A stretch of DNA of 64,000 bases from Paenibacillus whitsoniae (GTDB lineage Bacteria; Bacillota; Bacilli; Paenibacillales; NBRC-103111): NCBI RefSeq assembly GCF_003955665.1, contig NZ_RXHU01000042.1, positions 164,194 through 228,193 of the forward strand, given 5' to 3'. This document shows positions 8,836-18,427 of the stretch, piece by piece. Position numbers and translations under genes: made by a program. The notes below the pieces were generated by a model. It worked only from the letters and a program-made list of their open reading frames with translations, was not told where the DNA came from and made no database searches. The stretch's first letter is position 1. Each line of letters opens with the position of its first letter.

Positions 8836-9723
8836 CTATTTATGGATATCCTTCCATATCGAACGGGCAATATGGGCGAATACTAACGATTGCGACCATC
8901 GGTCGCCAATCTCTCTTCGGCGATCTCCATACTCATCGATGGTAATCGCATATGGAGGAGGTCCTAATTCGCAAATGAATGGGAAGGGTCTGTCCAGATT
9001 ATTATGGTTCAGCCAGTTCGTCATCCCGCTTCTCCACCATCGTTCAAAATGGCGCATCATCGGATGCTCACCACATTCGCCTACATCAACCTGAATCTGT
9101 TCCCCGTTCGATACACGGGCATGTATGCTTGAAGTTCGTGTAAGCAGTTTTTGAAGATGCGTCTCGGCTTCTTCCGATACGGTGTGCATTTCACCAGCTA
9201 CGACATAATGGGAAAAATCAATCGTTAATCTCAAATCTTCGATATGCTCTGCATACCGTACCGTTCTTATGAGATCCTGTGTAATCGTACCTCGATGCGT
9301 TTCAATATAGACGGGGATTCCCGCTTCCTTCGATAAAGCATTGATTTCAGAAATGAGCCTTTCTGCCGACTGCCCATACAAGAACGGAGTCAGCACTTGC
9401 GCATTAATGAAATCAATTTGCCCGAATAACTTGGCTTTTGCCAAGAATTGAGCCATATCTGCTGCACTATTCGGATAGGCATTGACGCTAAATGACAGTC
9501 CGTATTTGTTCAGCAGCTTCCGCCAATTATCCGCTTCTTCCGGCGCAGGTACGAAACCATTAATCCCATCAAACCCAGCTTCTGCAATCCGATTAAACCG
9601 GTCCTCCATTCGCCGGGACCCATCATCTTTATCAAGCCCATTCATTGTCCACCATGACATCTGGACTTCCAAACGAGGAGGTCTGCTGGAATAATCTTTG
9701 TGGATATGCGATGTCGTATTCAA
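8836..9723 (-). CDS. Sugar phosphate isomerase/epimerase-like TIM-barrel protein
   Basis: A soluble protein, 295 residues from TTG 9723, resembling the xylose-isomerase-like AP_endonuc_2 family. Candidate metal ligands are the acidic or His residues in IETHRGT, LTIDFSHY, SSIHARVSN and ICELGPP. The frame can extend to ATG 9774, but a candidate promoter at 9789-9817 would leave a leader of only a few bases. GGAGG lies 11 bases before the TTG, so I prefer the shorter form; ATG 9741 is a third option. It probably isomerises a sugar or sugar acid, but the substrate is unknown. It lies downstream of an AraC regulator. Confidence 0.75.
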   Translation of the reverse strand: MNTTSHIHKDYSSRPPRLEVQMSWWTMNGLDKDDGSRRMEDRFNRIAEAGFDGINGFVPAPEEADNWRKLLNKYGLSFSVNAYPNSAADMAQFLAKAKLFGQIDFINAQVLTPFLYGQSAERLISEINALSKEAGIPVYIETHRGTITQDLIRTVRYAEHIEDLRLTIDFSHYVVAGEMHTVSEEAETHLQKLLTRTSSIHARVSNGEQIQVDVGECGEHPMMRHFERWWRSGMTNWLNHNNLDRPFPFICELGPPPYAITIDEYGDRRREIGDRWSQSLVFAHIARSIWKDIHK

Positions 9724-9788
9724 TTTTGCAAGATCCTCCATCCGGGTATATTTCAAGAACTGCCGGTGAACCATCCTTTTCTATCCAA

Positions 9789-9817
9789 AGTATATTGGAT
9801 ATCCCCATAGAAATGAA
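9789..9817 (-). promoter_or_regulatory. Candidate promoter for TIM-barrel gene
   Basis: Minus strand TTCATT (9812-9817), a 17-base spacer, then TATACT (9789-9794). Transcription would start near 9782. Confidence 0.45.
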
Positions 9818-9895
9818 CGATCAATCGTGCTGACTTTTCACACAATCCTGCTATTGCTATTCCTGTATCCCCTCGTTGTATTATTGCACGATAGA

Positions 9896-10732
9896 CTACC
9901 CGCCAGCTTTGTCCTTTCGGTACGTCGAGGGAGTTACGCTGAAATACGCTTTGAATAGCCTAGAAAAATGATCAATGCTATCAAATCCCACATCCTCTGC
10001 AATTTCTGAAACTTGTCTCGTCGTATAGACGAGAAGCTGCGCGGCCTTTTCCAGCCTAAATTTATGCAGCGTATTCACAATGGTGTCGCCCACTTGTTCT
10101 TTAAATAAATGCGATAGCCGGGAGGTTGATAGACAGCTTCTTTTCGCCAGTTCAGGCAAAGATACTTTGTTGCGAAAGGAATGCTGCAAAAAGTGCAAAA
10201 TATCGGCGATTCTAGGATCTATGGCAGCTACGCTGCCGGTCATTGAAGCCAATCTGACATGCAGCAGCGCCTCTTCCAGAGCGATCATGGAAAGCCGAAT
10301 ATGAAGCGAATTTGCTCCTTGCAGGCTGTGCAAGTGCATTCTCTTCATCGCTTCTTCAATGACAAACCGGTACGGCATGTCCGCTATTGAAATGTGAACA
10401 AATCGATTGCATCGTTCCGGGAATCGCATCCAAGTATTCCATTCCGGATCTGGGATAAAATGAACCCATACAAACTCCCATGACGAACCATGGGTTCTGT
10501 AATGATGGGAGAGGCCAGGAAGCAGCAGAGCGACATCGCCTTGACGACAGACTACCCCATCTTCCTCCGTAATCACCATGCCCTCTCCCGATATTGTATA
10601 CATAAACAACCAGTCTACAATGCCGGGCGGCCGCTGAACCACGTAGTGCTCGTTTTCCTTATAATGACCGGAGATTAGAATACCATATGCTCTCATTTCA
10701 TTTATAGCATAATCCATCGTATGTTTAGCCAT
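9896..10732 (-). CDS. AraC-family transcriptional regulator with cupin sensor domain
   Basis: 278 residues from ATG 10732, preferred over GTG 10738 because GAGGA then sits 9 bases away. The N-terminal half looks like the AraC sugar-binding cupin (ISGEGMVITEEDG ... GDVALLLPG). The C-terminal half carries two helix-turn-helices (SLPELAKRSCLSTSRLSHLFKEQ and VSEIAEDVGFDSIDHFSRLFK). It is transcribed divergently from the GH35-like gene with a 132-base gap and upstream of the TIM-barrel gene, so it probably controls one or both in response to a sugar bound directly in the cytoplasm. Confidence 0.9.
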   Translation of the reverse strand: MAKHTMDYAINEMRAYGILISGHYKENEHYVVQRPPGIVDWLFMYTISGEGMVITEEDGVVCRQGDVALLLPGLSHHYRTHGSSWEFVWVHFIPDPEWNTWMRFPERCNRFVHISIADMPYRFVIEEAMKRMHLHSLQGANSLHIRLSMIALEEALLHVRLASMTGSVAAIDPRIADILHFLQHSFRNKVSLPELAKRSCLSTSRLSHLFKEQVGDTIVNTLHKFRLEKAAQLLVYTTRQVSEIAEDVGFDSIDHFSRLFKAYFSVTPSTYRKDKAGG

Positions 10733-10864
10733 ATCCACTCTTCCTCGTTTTAGTGGGAGTTTTGTACAATAGACCTCGAACGTCTCTTCTTGATTTTGAA
10801 CTCAACAGAATACATCGACTACAAACAAACACAATCAATGTAACACAGGGAGGCAGCCTTCACA

Positions 10865-13174
10865 ATGAAATCAGTTAGACTTCGCATTGATGGACCCAAT
10901 AAAGAAATAAGACCCGGAAAACTGTCAGCCAACAACGGCCGCGATCCTTATGGCCGCTCATTCGGATTCACTAACTTTTACATGACGAAGAATGGGACTC
11001 CAACCATTCCTGTAGTCGGCGAATTCCATTTCTCACGCTTCTCTTATTTGCACTGGGAGGAAGAGCTCCTGAAGATGAAGGCTGGCGGCGTAAATATTAT
11101 TGCTACTTATGTATTTTGGATATTTCATGAAGAAGAGGAAGGCATATTTGAATGGGGCGGCGAGCGCAACCTTCGTCACTTCGTCGATCTATGCGCCAAG
11201 CATGATCTGCCGCTCATCTTGCGGATCGGGCCTTTCTGCCACGGCGAAGTCCGCAATGGCGGAATCCCCGATTGGATCTTCAACAAACCTCTCGAGATTC
11301 GTTCCAACGACGCCAACTATTTGTTCTATGCACGGCGTCTCTATCGTGAAATCGCAAAGCAAGTTAAGGGAACGTTTTTCCAAGAAGGCGGGCCCATTAT
11401 TGCCGTACAGCTGGAAAATGAGTTCATGCATTGCGGGGCTCCACTCGATGCTTGGGGTTACAAAAGCGGCGTCTTCCTGTCTTCTGGAAAAGGAGGCAAC
11501 GAGCATCTGGCCGAGCTGCGCCGTATCGCAGAAGAGTCCGGTATGCGACCAATATTTTTCACCGTGACTGCATGGGGCGGCGCAGCTGTTCCAGAAAGCG
11601 ATACACTGCCGATGCTTGCCGGATACGCTTATACCCCGTGGATTCCAAACCAACCGCCAAGCAAGGAGTTTATTTATCGTGATTTGCATGTAACGCCTGC
11701 TGAACGTGTCCATTATGACACATTGGATTACCCTGTTGCCTATTGTGAGATGGCCGGCGGTATGCAAGTCAGTTACCATGCCCGTCCATTCGTCCCTGCT
11801 GAGAGCGTTGAAGCGATGACGCTTGTCAAGTTAGCTAGCGGAAGTAACCTGCTCGGATACTATATGTATCATGGCGGCTCTAATCCTGTTGGCAAAAAAG
11901 GGTATCTCAACGAGTATGCCTTGCCGAAAATCACCTACGACTACCAATCTCCGCTCGGCGAATTCGGGAGAATCGGCGATTCTTACGATAGAATTCGAGC
12001 AATCTCCTTATTTTTGCAAGCCTTTGGTGATGTGCTTGCTCCCATGGGCACCGTAGTGCCGGAAGGGCAAAGTGAAATCGAGTCTACCGACACGGAATCG
12101 CTCCGCTGGTGTGTCAGACAAAGCGATGGAGCCGGATTCGTGTTCCTGAACAATTTTCAAGACCATCTGGACATGCCCGATCACCATGTGAAGATGGAGT
12201 TGGAAACCGCACGAGGCACCGTACGCTTCCCTTCCGAAGGTCATTTATTGCTGAAATCAGGAACTTGCGCAGTGCTTCCCTTCGGCTTAGATCTGGCAGG
12301 CGTACAATTAATTAGCGCTACAGCCCAGCTGCTTACGAAACTGGAATCTAACGGCGAGACCGTCATCATCTTTTTCGCGCACGACGGATTGGCTCCCGAA
12401 TATCTGCTGAGCAAGAGCTCGGTATCTTCCATCGAGTCGGGTGCCGGCGCCTATAAAGAGCATGGCGACTCATGGGTCATACACCCTGCCGTCGGAAAAC
12501 AGCACCAAGTTGTCATCACCCGTTCAACTGGGCATATCGTTCGTTTTGTGACGCTCACTCGCAGTGAGTCGCAGCAAGCTTACCGATTCAACTTATGGGG
12601 AGAGGATCGGTTAGTCATCAGCAACAGCTCTCTCATTGTCAAGAACGAGCAGCTCATGTGTACCTCTCAGGAACAGAATCATTTTGAAGTATCCCTGTTA
12701 CCTGCTTTCACCGGAGAGATTCAATTCAACCATGAACCAATACAAGCCCGTGAACAGGGATTGTTTACGAGCTGCGAAGTGAGCGTACCGGCCTACGAGC
12801 CCGTTGTAAACATACAGCAACCTTTCGACCATATCGCGATTTTGGACATTGATTCGGAATGGCCGGAGCAGATCAGCGATGTTTTTTTAGAAATCACCTA
12901 TGACGGTGACGTAGCCAGCGCAAGCTTGAATCATCGTTTAATCACCGACCATATTCATTACGGGAAGCCCTGGCATATCGGCCTGAAGCAGTTCCAGACA
13001 GAGCTTGAAGGCCAATCGTTAGTTCTATCGATCACGCCGCTGCGCAAAGGTACGGTGCATACCTTTGTCAACCAGGCGTTAGTAGAGCGATTCGACGGTA
13101 TGGAGATCGCTAGTTTCCACAACATTCGTGCCATCCCTCATTATACAGCTGCTTTCACTCATTTCATGCGATAG
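10865..13174 (+). CDS. GH35-like beta-galactosidase
   Basis: 769 residues without a signal peptide, so cytoplasmic. The N-terminal TIM barrel shows GH35 landmarks in diverged form: GEFHFSR (family: GxxHYxR), TYVFWIFHE, RIGPFCHGEVRNGGIPDW, and QLENE with the likely acid/base Glu186. The nucleophile is probably Glu295 in YCEMAGG. Beta-sandwich domains follow from about residue 400. GGGAGG lies 11 bases before the ATG. Divergent transcription from the AraC gene suggests local regulation. Galactose specificity is an inference from the family; the altered motifs could mean another beta-linked sugar. Confidence 0.85.
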   Translation: MKSVRLRIDGPNKEIRPGKLSANNGRDPYGRSFGFTNFYMTKNGTPTIPVVGEFHFSRFSYLHWEEELLKMKAGGVNIIATYVFWIFHEEEEGIFEWGGERNLRHFVDLCAKHDLPLILRIGPFCHGEVRNGGIPDWIFNKPLEIRSNDANYLFYARRLYREIAKQVKGTFFQEGGPIIAVQLENEFMHCGAPLDAWGYKSGVFLSSGKGGNEHLAELRRIAEESGMRPIFFTVTAWGGAAVPESDTLPMLAGYAYTPWIPNQPPSKEFIYRDLHVTPAERVHYDTLDYPVAYCEMAGGMQVSYHARPFVPAESVEAMTLVKLASGSNLLGYYMYHGGSNPVGKKGYLNEYALPKITYDYQSPLGEFGRIGDSYDRIRAISLFLQAFGDVLAPMGTVVPEGQSEIESTDTESLRWCVRQSDGAGFVFLNNFQDHLDMPDHHVKMELETARGTVRFPSEGHLLLKSGTCAVLPFGLDLAGVQLISATAQLLTKLESNGETVIIFFAHDGLAPEYLLSKSSVSSIESGAGAYKEHGDSWVIHPAVGKQHQVVITRSTGHIVRFVTLTRSESQQAYRFNLWGEDRLVISNSSLIVKNEQLMCTSQEQNHFEVSLLPAFTGEIQFNHEPIQAREQGLFTSCEVSVPAYEPVVNIQQPFDHIAILDIDSEWPEQISDVFLEITYDGDVASASLNHRLITDHIHYGKPWHIGLKQFQTELEGQSLVLSITPLRKGTVHTFVNQALVERFDGMEIASFHNIRAIPHYTAAFTHFMR

Positions 13175-13186
13175 GAACAAATAGCT

Positions 13187-13234
13187 GCAAAAAAGAGGCC
13201 ATCTCCATGAAGGAGGAGGCCTCTTTGGTTTTTT
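13187..13234. terminator. Bidirectional terminator between convergent GH35 and GH115 genes
   Basis: A perfect 9-base stem AAAGAGGCC (13192-13200) / GGCCTCTTT (13218-13226). A T-run follows on the plus strand, and an A-run precedes the stem, giving a T-run on the minus strand. Confidence 0.85.
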
Positions 13235-13243
13235 AACGTGTCG

Positions 13244-15334
13244 CTACACCCCAAAAAATTGCTGCAATCTCAAGGCCAGCTCATCGTCGGACAATGGATT
13301 CCGATGAGTATTTTCCAAATAAATATACTTCTCCGTTTCCGGCATGAGATATTCCTTGTACCACAGGAAAAAATCAGGGCTATCGCCTTGCATCCGCAGG
13401 AAGCGGCGGAGCGTGTCCATATTGTCCACTGTGCTCTGCACGTTGGTCAGCCAATCCGCGCTGTAGAAGCGTTCCCACTTGCCATGCTCGGATTCGCGGA
13501 GCGCCTGCAGTCCGCGCTGATAACTCCACATTGCTTGCGAGGCGTGCACGAACGCCTGCGGATACAGGCCCTCGCTTGCCGCTGCGAAAGACCGGCACAG
13601 CCAGAAGAAGCCTTCGGCGCCTGACTGATGCAAAATGCCCTGAAGCCGCAGATGGTCAATAACTCGACTGCGATCCTCTTCGTCCAGATGGTCAATCAGC
13701 TCATTACACCGGCCGAGCCAAGCCGACCATTCGGCAGCCCCCGCTTCGCAGCGCACCTCGAACCGGCGCACCTGCTCGGCAAACGTCACCGCCCCCGGCG
13801 CCGCCCAAATCAAGCCAGGGTCCGGCTCGCTGCTCCGGCCTTGCAGCCAGTGCCCGACGATGCGCCGCGCCGGGTGATGATAGAACTCGTCACCGGCGAG
13901 GTCGTCCGCATTTGGCCCGTAAGGGATCGCCGCCTCGCTGTAGCTGCGGTACAGCTCCGCAATCTCCACATGGTGTCCCGCATAATAACGGGACGTGAAC
14001 TGACGCAGATGCTCCGCGGTGTCCATCTCGCCGTGCTGCCACAGCGCCCGAAGAATATCGAGCGTGTAGATGTGCATGCGAATGTTGCCGCTGTTGACAA
14101 GCACATACTCGGTCGCCCCAGCGGCAAATGCCGCTTCCACTTCCTGTTTCAGGAAGTCGGCGCTGCCCGGGAACATCGTCAGATGGTTCGACGCCTGCAA
14201 ATCATGGAACGTCACATGATAGTAGATGCCATGACGGCCTCCATCCCCTTGCGCAGGCAAAGCTGGAATTCGCAGGTTCAGATTGCCGTGACGGCGCGAT
14301 ACCATTTTGCCGTATCCGTTATCGGCCCAAATTTTAATAACATCGGGCGGCAGCTTAACGTGCCCTTCCTTATAAAGCTCCGCGATTTCTCCGTACAACG
14401 CTACACATGCGACAGGATCGGCAACCTTCTCGCGGATCATGTCATACTGCCGCTGAATAACGTGCGAAATCATCGCTCCGCGCTTCTCCGGCGTATCGAA
14501 GGAAGGATCGTTTTCCCAAAACGGCTTGTCGCCTTGTCCGCGGAAGGATAAAACCCAAAGAATCTTGTCGTCCTTCTGCTTCTCAATCGCCTCGCGCCAC
14601 AGCCGTTCGAACAGCTCTGGCGCCTCCTTGTAGCTGGCTGAACGGCCGGTATACGCGCGTAGGAACATCTCTGCGCCCAGTGGTTCTGCATGATGATGCG
14701 TGAGCCACAGGCCCATCTCCGCCGCAAGCTCGGCATGCACGCCGGTTTTCGGCAAGTCCGTGCCCGGAATGACCATGTTCCCGCCGCAGCGCAGCAGGGC
14801 TTCGAATACCGGCAGCCACACCTCGCGTGATGGCGGGTACGGCTCTTTCCAGCCGATGAGGCAGACCTCATCGTTCACAAACCAGCCCCGGAAGCGAACT
14901 TTGCTGGGTGGAGCGTCATAATCTATGCAAGGGACGTCCACCGCCTCCCGCTTCCCAATCGTCTGATCCGCCCAGAACCAGAAGGGCTGGATGCCTAAAT
15001 TTTTTTCACTTAGATAAAGTAGGCCGTATACGAACCCCAAATCATCGCGCGCCACAATGGTCAGAACGCTCTCGCCCGTCTCGGCCGCAGCCGTGAAGCG
15101 AATAGCAAACGCCTCCGGATACGGCGGACATGCATCGGCATCCACCGCTTGCCGTACAATAATTTCCGCCTGCGCCGGGTCATCGACAAGCTCAGGCCCC
15201 GCCCCCAACACCGAAGCAAAATCACGAAACAGCATCCGCAGCGCATGCTGCACTGGAGATGTCTGTTCCATCTGTACGTGAATCCGTACTGCCCCCTGCC
15301 AGCGCACAACCTGGTTGGAACTCCTGTTTTCCAT
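13244..15334 (-). CDS. GH115-like glucuronidase family protein
   Basis: 696 residues from ATG 15334. GH115 enzymes remove 4-O-methyl-glucuronic acid from xylan. Family landmarks are visible: RFRGWFVNDE, ALYGEIAELYKEG, PPDVIKIWADNGYG, the GIYYHVTFHD segment and TEYVLVNSGNIR. The frame extends 24 codons further upstream, but that stretch contains the terminator of the preceding binding-protein gene, so the shorter start (AGGA 11 bases upstream) is right. There is no signal peptide, so it acts in the cytoplasm on imported oligosaccharides. At about 700 residues it is shorter than typical GH115 members and may lack accessory C-terminal domains. Confidence 0.8.
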   Translation of the reverse strand: MENRSSNQVVRWQGAVRIHVQMEQTSPVQHALRMLFRDFASVLGAGPELVDDPAQAEIIVRQAVDADACPPYPEAFAIRFTAAAETGESVLTIVARDDLGFVYGLLYLSEKNLGIQPFWFWADQTIGKREAVDVPCIDYDAPPSKVRFRGWFVNDEVCLIGWKEPYPPSREVWLPVFEALLRCGGNMVIPGTDLPKTGVHAELAAEMGLWLTHHHAEPLGAEMFLRAYTGRSASYKEAPELFERLWREAIEKQKDDKILWVLSFRGQGDKPFWENDPSFDTPEKRGAMISHVIQRQYDMIREKVADPVACVALYGEIAELYKEGHVKLPPDVIKIWADNGYGKMVSRRHGNLNLRIPALPAQGDGGRHGIYYHVTFHDLQASNHLTMFPGSADFLKQEVEAAFAAGATEYVLVNSGNIRMHIYTLDILRALWQHGEMDTAEHLRQFTSRYYAGHHVEIAELYRSYSEAAIPYGPNADDLAGDEFYHHPARRIVGHWLQGRSSEPDPGLIWAAPGAVTFAEQVRRFEVRCEAGAAEWSAWLGRCNELIDHLDEEDRSRVIDHLRLQGILHQSGAEGFFWLCRSFAAASEGLYPQAFVHASQAMWSYQRGLQALRESEHGKWERFYSADWLTNVQSTVDNMDTLRRFLRMQGDSPDFFLWYKEYLMPETEKYIYLENTHRNPLSDDELALRLQQFFGV

Positions 15335-15357
15335 GCTCGTCACATTCCTCTCCGAAT

Positions 15358-15398
15358 AAAAAAAACATGGCGCCGTCGTCCTGAATGACAACGCCATG
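15358..15398 (-). terminator. Terminator between binding-protein gene and GH115 gene
   Basis: Stem CATGGCG (15366-15372) / CGCCATG (15392-15398) with further internal pairing, followed on the minus strand by eight T residues. It sits 9 bases past the binding-protein stop, so GH115 expression needs read-through or an unseen promoter. Confidence 0.8.
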
Positions 15399-15406
15399 AT
15401 TCTCAT

Positions 15407-16726
15407 TTATTTTTTCACTGCATCATCGTATTCTTTCGCTTTTTTCATCAACTCGTCGTACGCTTGATCCGGTGTTGCTTTGTCGAACATTAATTTCTCT
15501 ACGATCTTCTTGTAATCTGCCTTGAAGTTGCCCCAGCCTTGCGGTTCCGCAACGAATTTCTGCGCGTTCGGTGCGACTTTATTAATAAAGTCGAGGGACG
15601 TTTTATCGGCTGCGCTAAAGTTTGGAGAAAGCGTGCTAACAACTTTTGCATTACCCGGAATGCCGCGCGTCAACCCGAGCGTTTTGCCGGCTTCCTGGTC
15701 ATTAATAAACCACTCGACAAATTTCTTCGCTTCCTCTTGCTGCTTCGAGCCTGCGTTCACGCTCCAGAACATGCCTGGTTTGAGCCAGCCGCCGGATTGC
15801 GCGCTTTTCGGCAGCGTCGTGAATCCAAACGCATCCGGCTTCAAGGAGGAGATCGAGCCGACTTGGTTGGAGAACAAGTGACGCGCCAGCGCCGTTCCGT
15901 TAACCACACTGTCTTGTTTAGGATCCAACTCTTTATCCGTTACGGTAATATCCGGAGGGGTAATAATACCCGCTTTTCTCAGTTCAGCTTGTTTGGTCAT
16001 GTACTGAATCCACGTTGCTTTATCAATCGTCAGCTTATTGTCCGTGTAGACTTGTCCTTTACCTTGGCTCAGCTGATAAGCGGTATAGTCGACCAAGTCC
16101 GAGCTTTGATCTACGTAGACATATTTATCTTTGCCCAGCTTCGCTTTTGCTTCCTGACCGAATTTATAGTAGTCGTCCCAAGACCAATCCCAAGCCGGAG
16201 CTTTGAGACCGAGCTTCTCGATCACATTCTTGTCGTAGGCCATGCCGAGTGCGGCCGTTCCGAGCGGCATCGCATAGAGCTTTCCGCCTACTTTGCCGGA
16301 TTCCAGCAAGCCTTTATCCATATCAGCTACATTGATACTGCCAAGATCGGCAACCAAGTTGCGAGCCACATATTCGTTCAGGTAAGCGGCGTCCATCTGA
16401 ATGATATCCGGCGCATTTTTCGCTGCGAACTGCACGCCCAGCTTATCAAAGTAGCCGTCCCAACCGGAGAATTCGCTTTCAAAAGTAACGTTCGGGTGAA
16501 GCGCCGTATATTGGGTGAGCGCTTTTTGTGTCGCATCGTGGCGCTCCTGCGACCCCCACCATACGATCCGCAGCTTGACAGGTGCTGTCGATTCTGCCGC
16601 TTTTTGCGTCTCGGCCGGCTTAACCGAACTGCTTGGCGTTGCCGCTGGCTCAGAGCTGCTGCCGCAAGCGGATAGTGAAGCCATAACGACAAGTGAAACC
16701 GCTGCAGTTAATAGTCTTTTTTTCAT
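15407..16726 (-). CDS. Sugar-binding lipoprotein of ABC importer (module 2)
   Basis: A family 1 solute-binding protein of 439 residues. ATG 16726 has AGGGG about 9 bases upstream and gives a classical lipoprotein signal (MKKRLLTA, LSAC lipobox, then a Ser/Pro/Ala/Thr-rich tether). The mature domain starts at VKLRIVWWGS. It lies downstream of the regulator gene but has its own predicted activator site and -10 box (16767-16821) and a strong terminator after it. It therefore probably forms a separate abundant transcript feeding the permeases at 20202-21997. Confidence 0.92.
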   Translation of the reverse strand: MKKRLLTAAVSLVVMASLSACGSSSEPAATPSSSVKPAETQKAAESTAPVKLRIVWWGSQERHDATQKALTQYTALHPNVTFESEFSGWDGYFDKLGVQFAAKNAPDIIQMDAAYLNEYVARNLVADLGSINVADMDKGLLESGKVGGKLYAMPLGTAALGMAYDKNVIEKLGLKAPAWDWSWDDYYKFGQEAKAKLGKDKYVYVDQSSDLVDYTAYQLSQGKGQVYTDNKLTIDKATWIQYMTKQAELRKAGIITPPDITVTDKELDPKQDSVVNGTALARHLFSNQVGSISSLKPDAFGFTTLPKSAQSGGWLKPGMFWSVNAGSKQQEEAKKFVEWFINDQEAGKTLGLTRGIPGNAKVVSTLSPNFSAADKTSLDFINKVAPNAQKFVAEPQGWGNFKADYKKIVEKLMFDKATPDQAYDELMKKAKEYDDAVKK

Positions 16727-16766
16727 TGGTAGAATCCCCTCTCGCATATGTCGAATTTACATGTTT

Positions 16767-16821
16767 ATCGTAACGCCGAAAGGTGAAATGGTACATGAGG
16801 GTATCGAACTCATTTCTTTCA
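16767..16821 (-). promoter_or_regulatory. Activator site D and -10 box for module 2 binding protein
   Basis: The 21-bp element (16801-16821, minus strand) fits TGAAAGA-N5-RTTCRWTNC. A weak -10, TACGAT (16767-16772), lies 28 bases downstream. The same arrangement is found in front of three other module 2 genes. Confidence 0.65.
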
Positions 16822-16847
16822 GTATTTCAAACTAAAGGCGAGAATCG

Positions 16848-18404
16848 TTATTTTTTCAGCAAATCACTAGGGTTCATACCGCAGTATTTCTTAAATAACG
16901 TGCTAAAATACGGCACATTCTGGTATCCCACCTGCTCGGCGACCTCATAGATCAAATAATTGCCTTCGAGCAGCAGCGCTTTCGCTTTCTCAAGACGCAC
17001 CCGAATGACATAGTTCATGAACGTTTCACCGGTAACCTTTTTGAATAATTGATTTAAATAGTTTTTGGAAATGAACAATTTGCCGGCCAACTCGTCCATC
17101 GTCAAATCGCTGGCATAGTGCTCGTGAATATATCCGATCATAAAATCCACCGCCGCCTTATGCTTCTGGGAAATGACCGGCTGACGCTTGATCCCGATCA
17201 TTTTCAGCTTGGCATTCAGGTAGCTCTCGAGATCGTGACGATTCATCACGATATCCACAGCCGCCGCAGCACCGTTATCTTCCTCTTCCATGATCGCCAG
17301 ATCCGCCTGTCCGGCCGCATACTGCAGCAGTGTCCAAAGCTCGGTAGCGAGTACCTTATAGAAAAGTTTGACCTCTCCGCCGATCGCGGCAATCTCCTGC
17401 TGGTCGATGTAGGCCTGCACATGGCTCCACAAGCTTTCTTCGCTGTTTCTCTGCAGCGCATTTGACAACCTGCGGACAAGGTCTATCGCGCCCTGACTCT
17501 GCGATGAGGTGTTCAGCGCTTCAAATGCTTCGTCCGCAGAAGCTTTCAGCTCAGACCACAACTGCTTGCGCTGACCGAGCCCGATTCTGACCGTGAGCCC
17601 CAGATAGCGCTGCATGCTATCCGTGATTAGCTCCGTGAAATAGGCAAGTCGCTTCGATAACCTCTCCGGCGACTCCTCCCGGGAAATATGCAGTACAAAA
17701 GCCGAATAGGCGCCAAATAACCAAACGAATTCGGCTTCAGGCCATTCCGTTAGCGTCAGTTCCTTCGCGACATTCGACATCGCAAAACGGAACAAGTGCC
17801 AATCCGCCACCGAAATGTCGGTGATACGGTCGGTTTTGACCAATTCGACCACGGCGGTCAGTTGGTCGCGGTCCTCCCAGTGCAAGCGGGGACCCGGCAG
17901 CTTCAGCTCGGCCGCATTCGCCTGCACGGTGCCGTTCAACAAACCGGCCAGTTGTTCCGAGGCCGTTTGCTTCTCGTAATTTTGGACAAACGAAATGAGC
18001 TTCTTTTTCTCCATATTTTCCAGGTAAGAGTCTTCCAGTCTCCCGATTGTACGGAACAAAACCTCGCGAATCTGATTCACCGTAATCGGTTTGTTCAAGT
18101 AATCGTCGACGTCGAGCCGAATCGCTTGGCGGGCATACTCAAAATCCGTATATCCACTATGAATGACGAACCGCCCGGCAAAGCCTTCTCCGCGCAGCTT
18201 CTCAATCATTTCAATCCCGCTAATGCCGGGCATGTATAAATCCGTAATGACAATATCCGGCCCCACACGGCGAACCAGCTCGAGCCCTTCCTCACCGTCG
18301 ATCGCTTCCCCGGCAAACTCCGCATCCAACTCCGCCCACGGAATGATGTGCCGCAGACCGCGCAGTACTTGAAAGTCGTCGTCTACAATCGCAATTTTCC
18401 ACAT
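16848..18404 (-). CDS. YesN-type response regulator with AraC domain (module 2)
   Basis: 518 residues. The receiver domain has VDDD at residues 7-10 and phospho-acceptor Asp55 in ITDLYMPG. A long middle region follows, then a C-terminal AraC DNA-binding domain (TMDELAGKLFISKNYLNQLFKK ... YEVAEQVGYQNVPYFSTLFKK). AAGGGG lies 10 bases before the ATG. It sits 23 bases after the kinase gene. It is the best candidate to bind the four 21-bp elements of module 2, because all four flank this locus and none was seen elsewhere in the window. Confidence 0.93.
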   Translation of the reverse strand: MWKIAIVDDDFQVLRGLRHIIPWAELDAEFAGEAIDGEEGLELVRRVGPDIVITDLYMPGISGIEMIEKLRGEGFAGRFVIHSGYTDFEYARQAIRLDVDDYLNKPITVNQIREVLFRTIGRLEDSYLENMEKKKLISFVQNYEKQTASEQLAGLLNGTVQANAAELKLPGPRLHWEDRDQLTAVVELVKTDRITDISVADWHLFRFAMSNVAKELTLTEWPEAEFVWLFGAYSAFVLHISREESPERLSKRLAYFTELITDSMQRYLGLTVRIGLGQRKQLWSELKASADEAFEALNTSSQSQGAIDLVRRLSNALQRNSEESLWSHVQAYIDQQEIAAIGGEVKLFYKVLATELWTLLQYAAGQADLAIMEEEDNGAAAAVDIVMNRHDLESYLNAKLKMIGIKRQPVISQKHKAAVDFMIGYIHEHYASDLTMDELAGKLFISKNYLNQLFKKVTGETFMNYVIRVRLEKAKALLLEGNYLIYEVAEQVGYQNVPYFSTLFKKYCGMNPSDLLKK

Positions 18405-18427
18405 TGTTGGTCAGCCCCTTTAAGTCT

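Noticed and set aside
15335..15406. N-terminal extension of the GH115-like protein
   Set aside because: This stretch contains the terminator hairpin of the preceding gene; the ATG at 15334 has a usable ribosome binding site.
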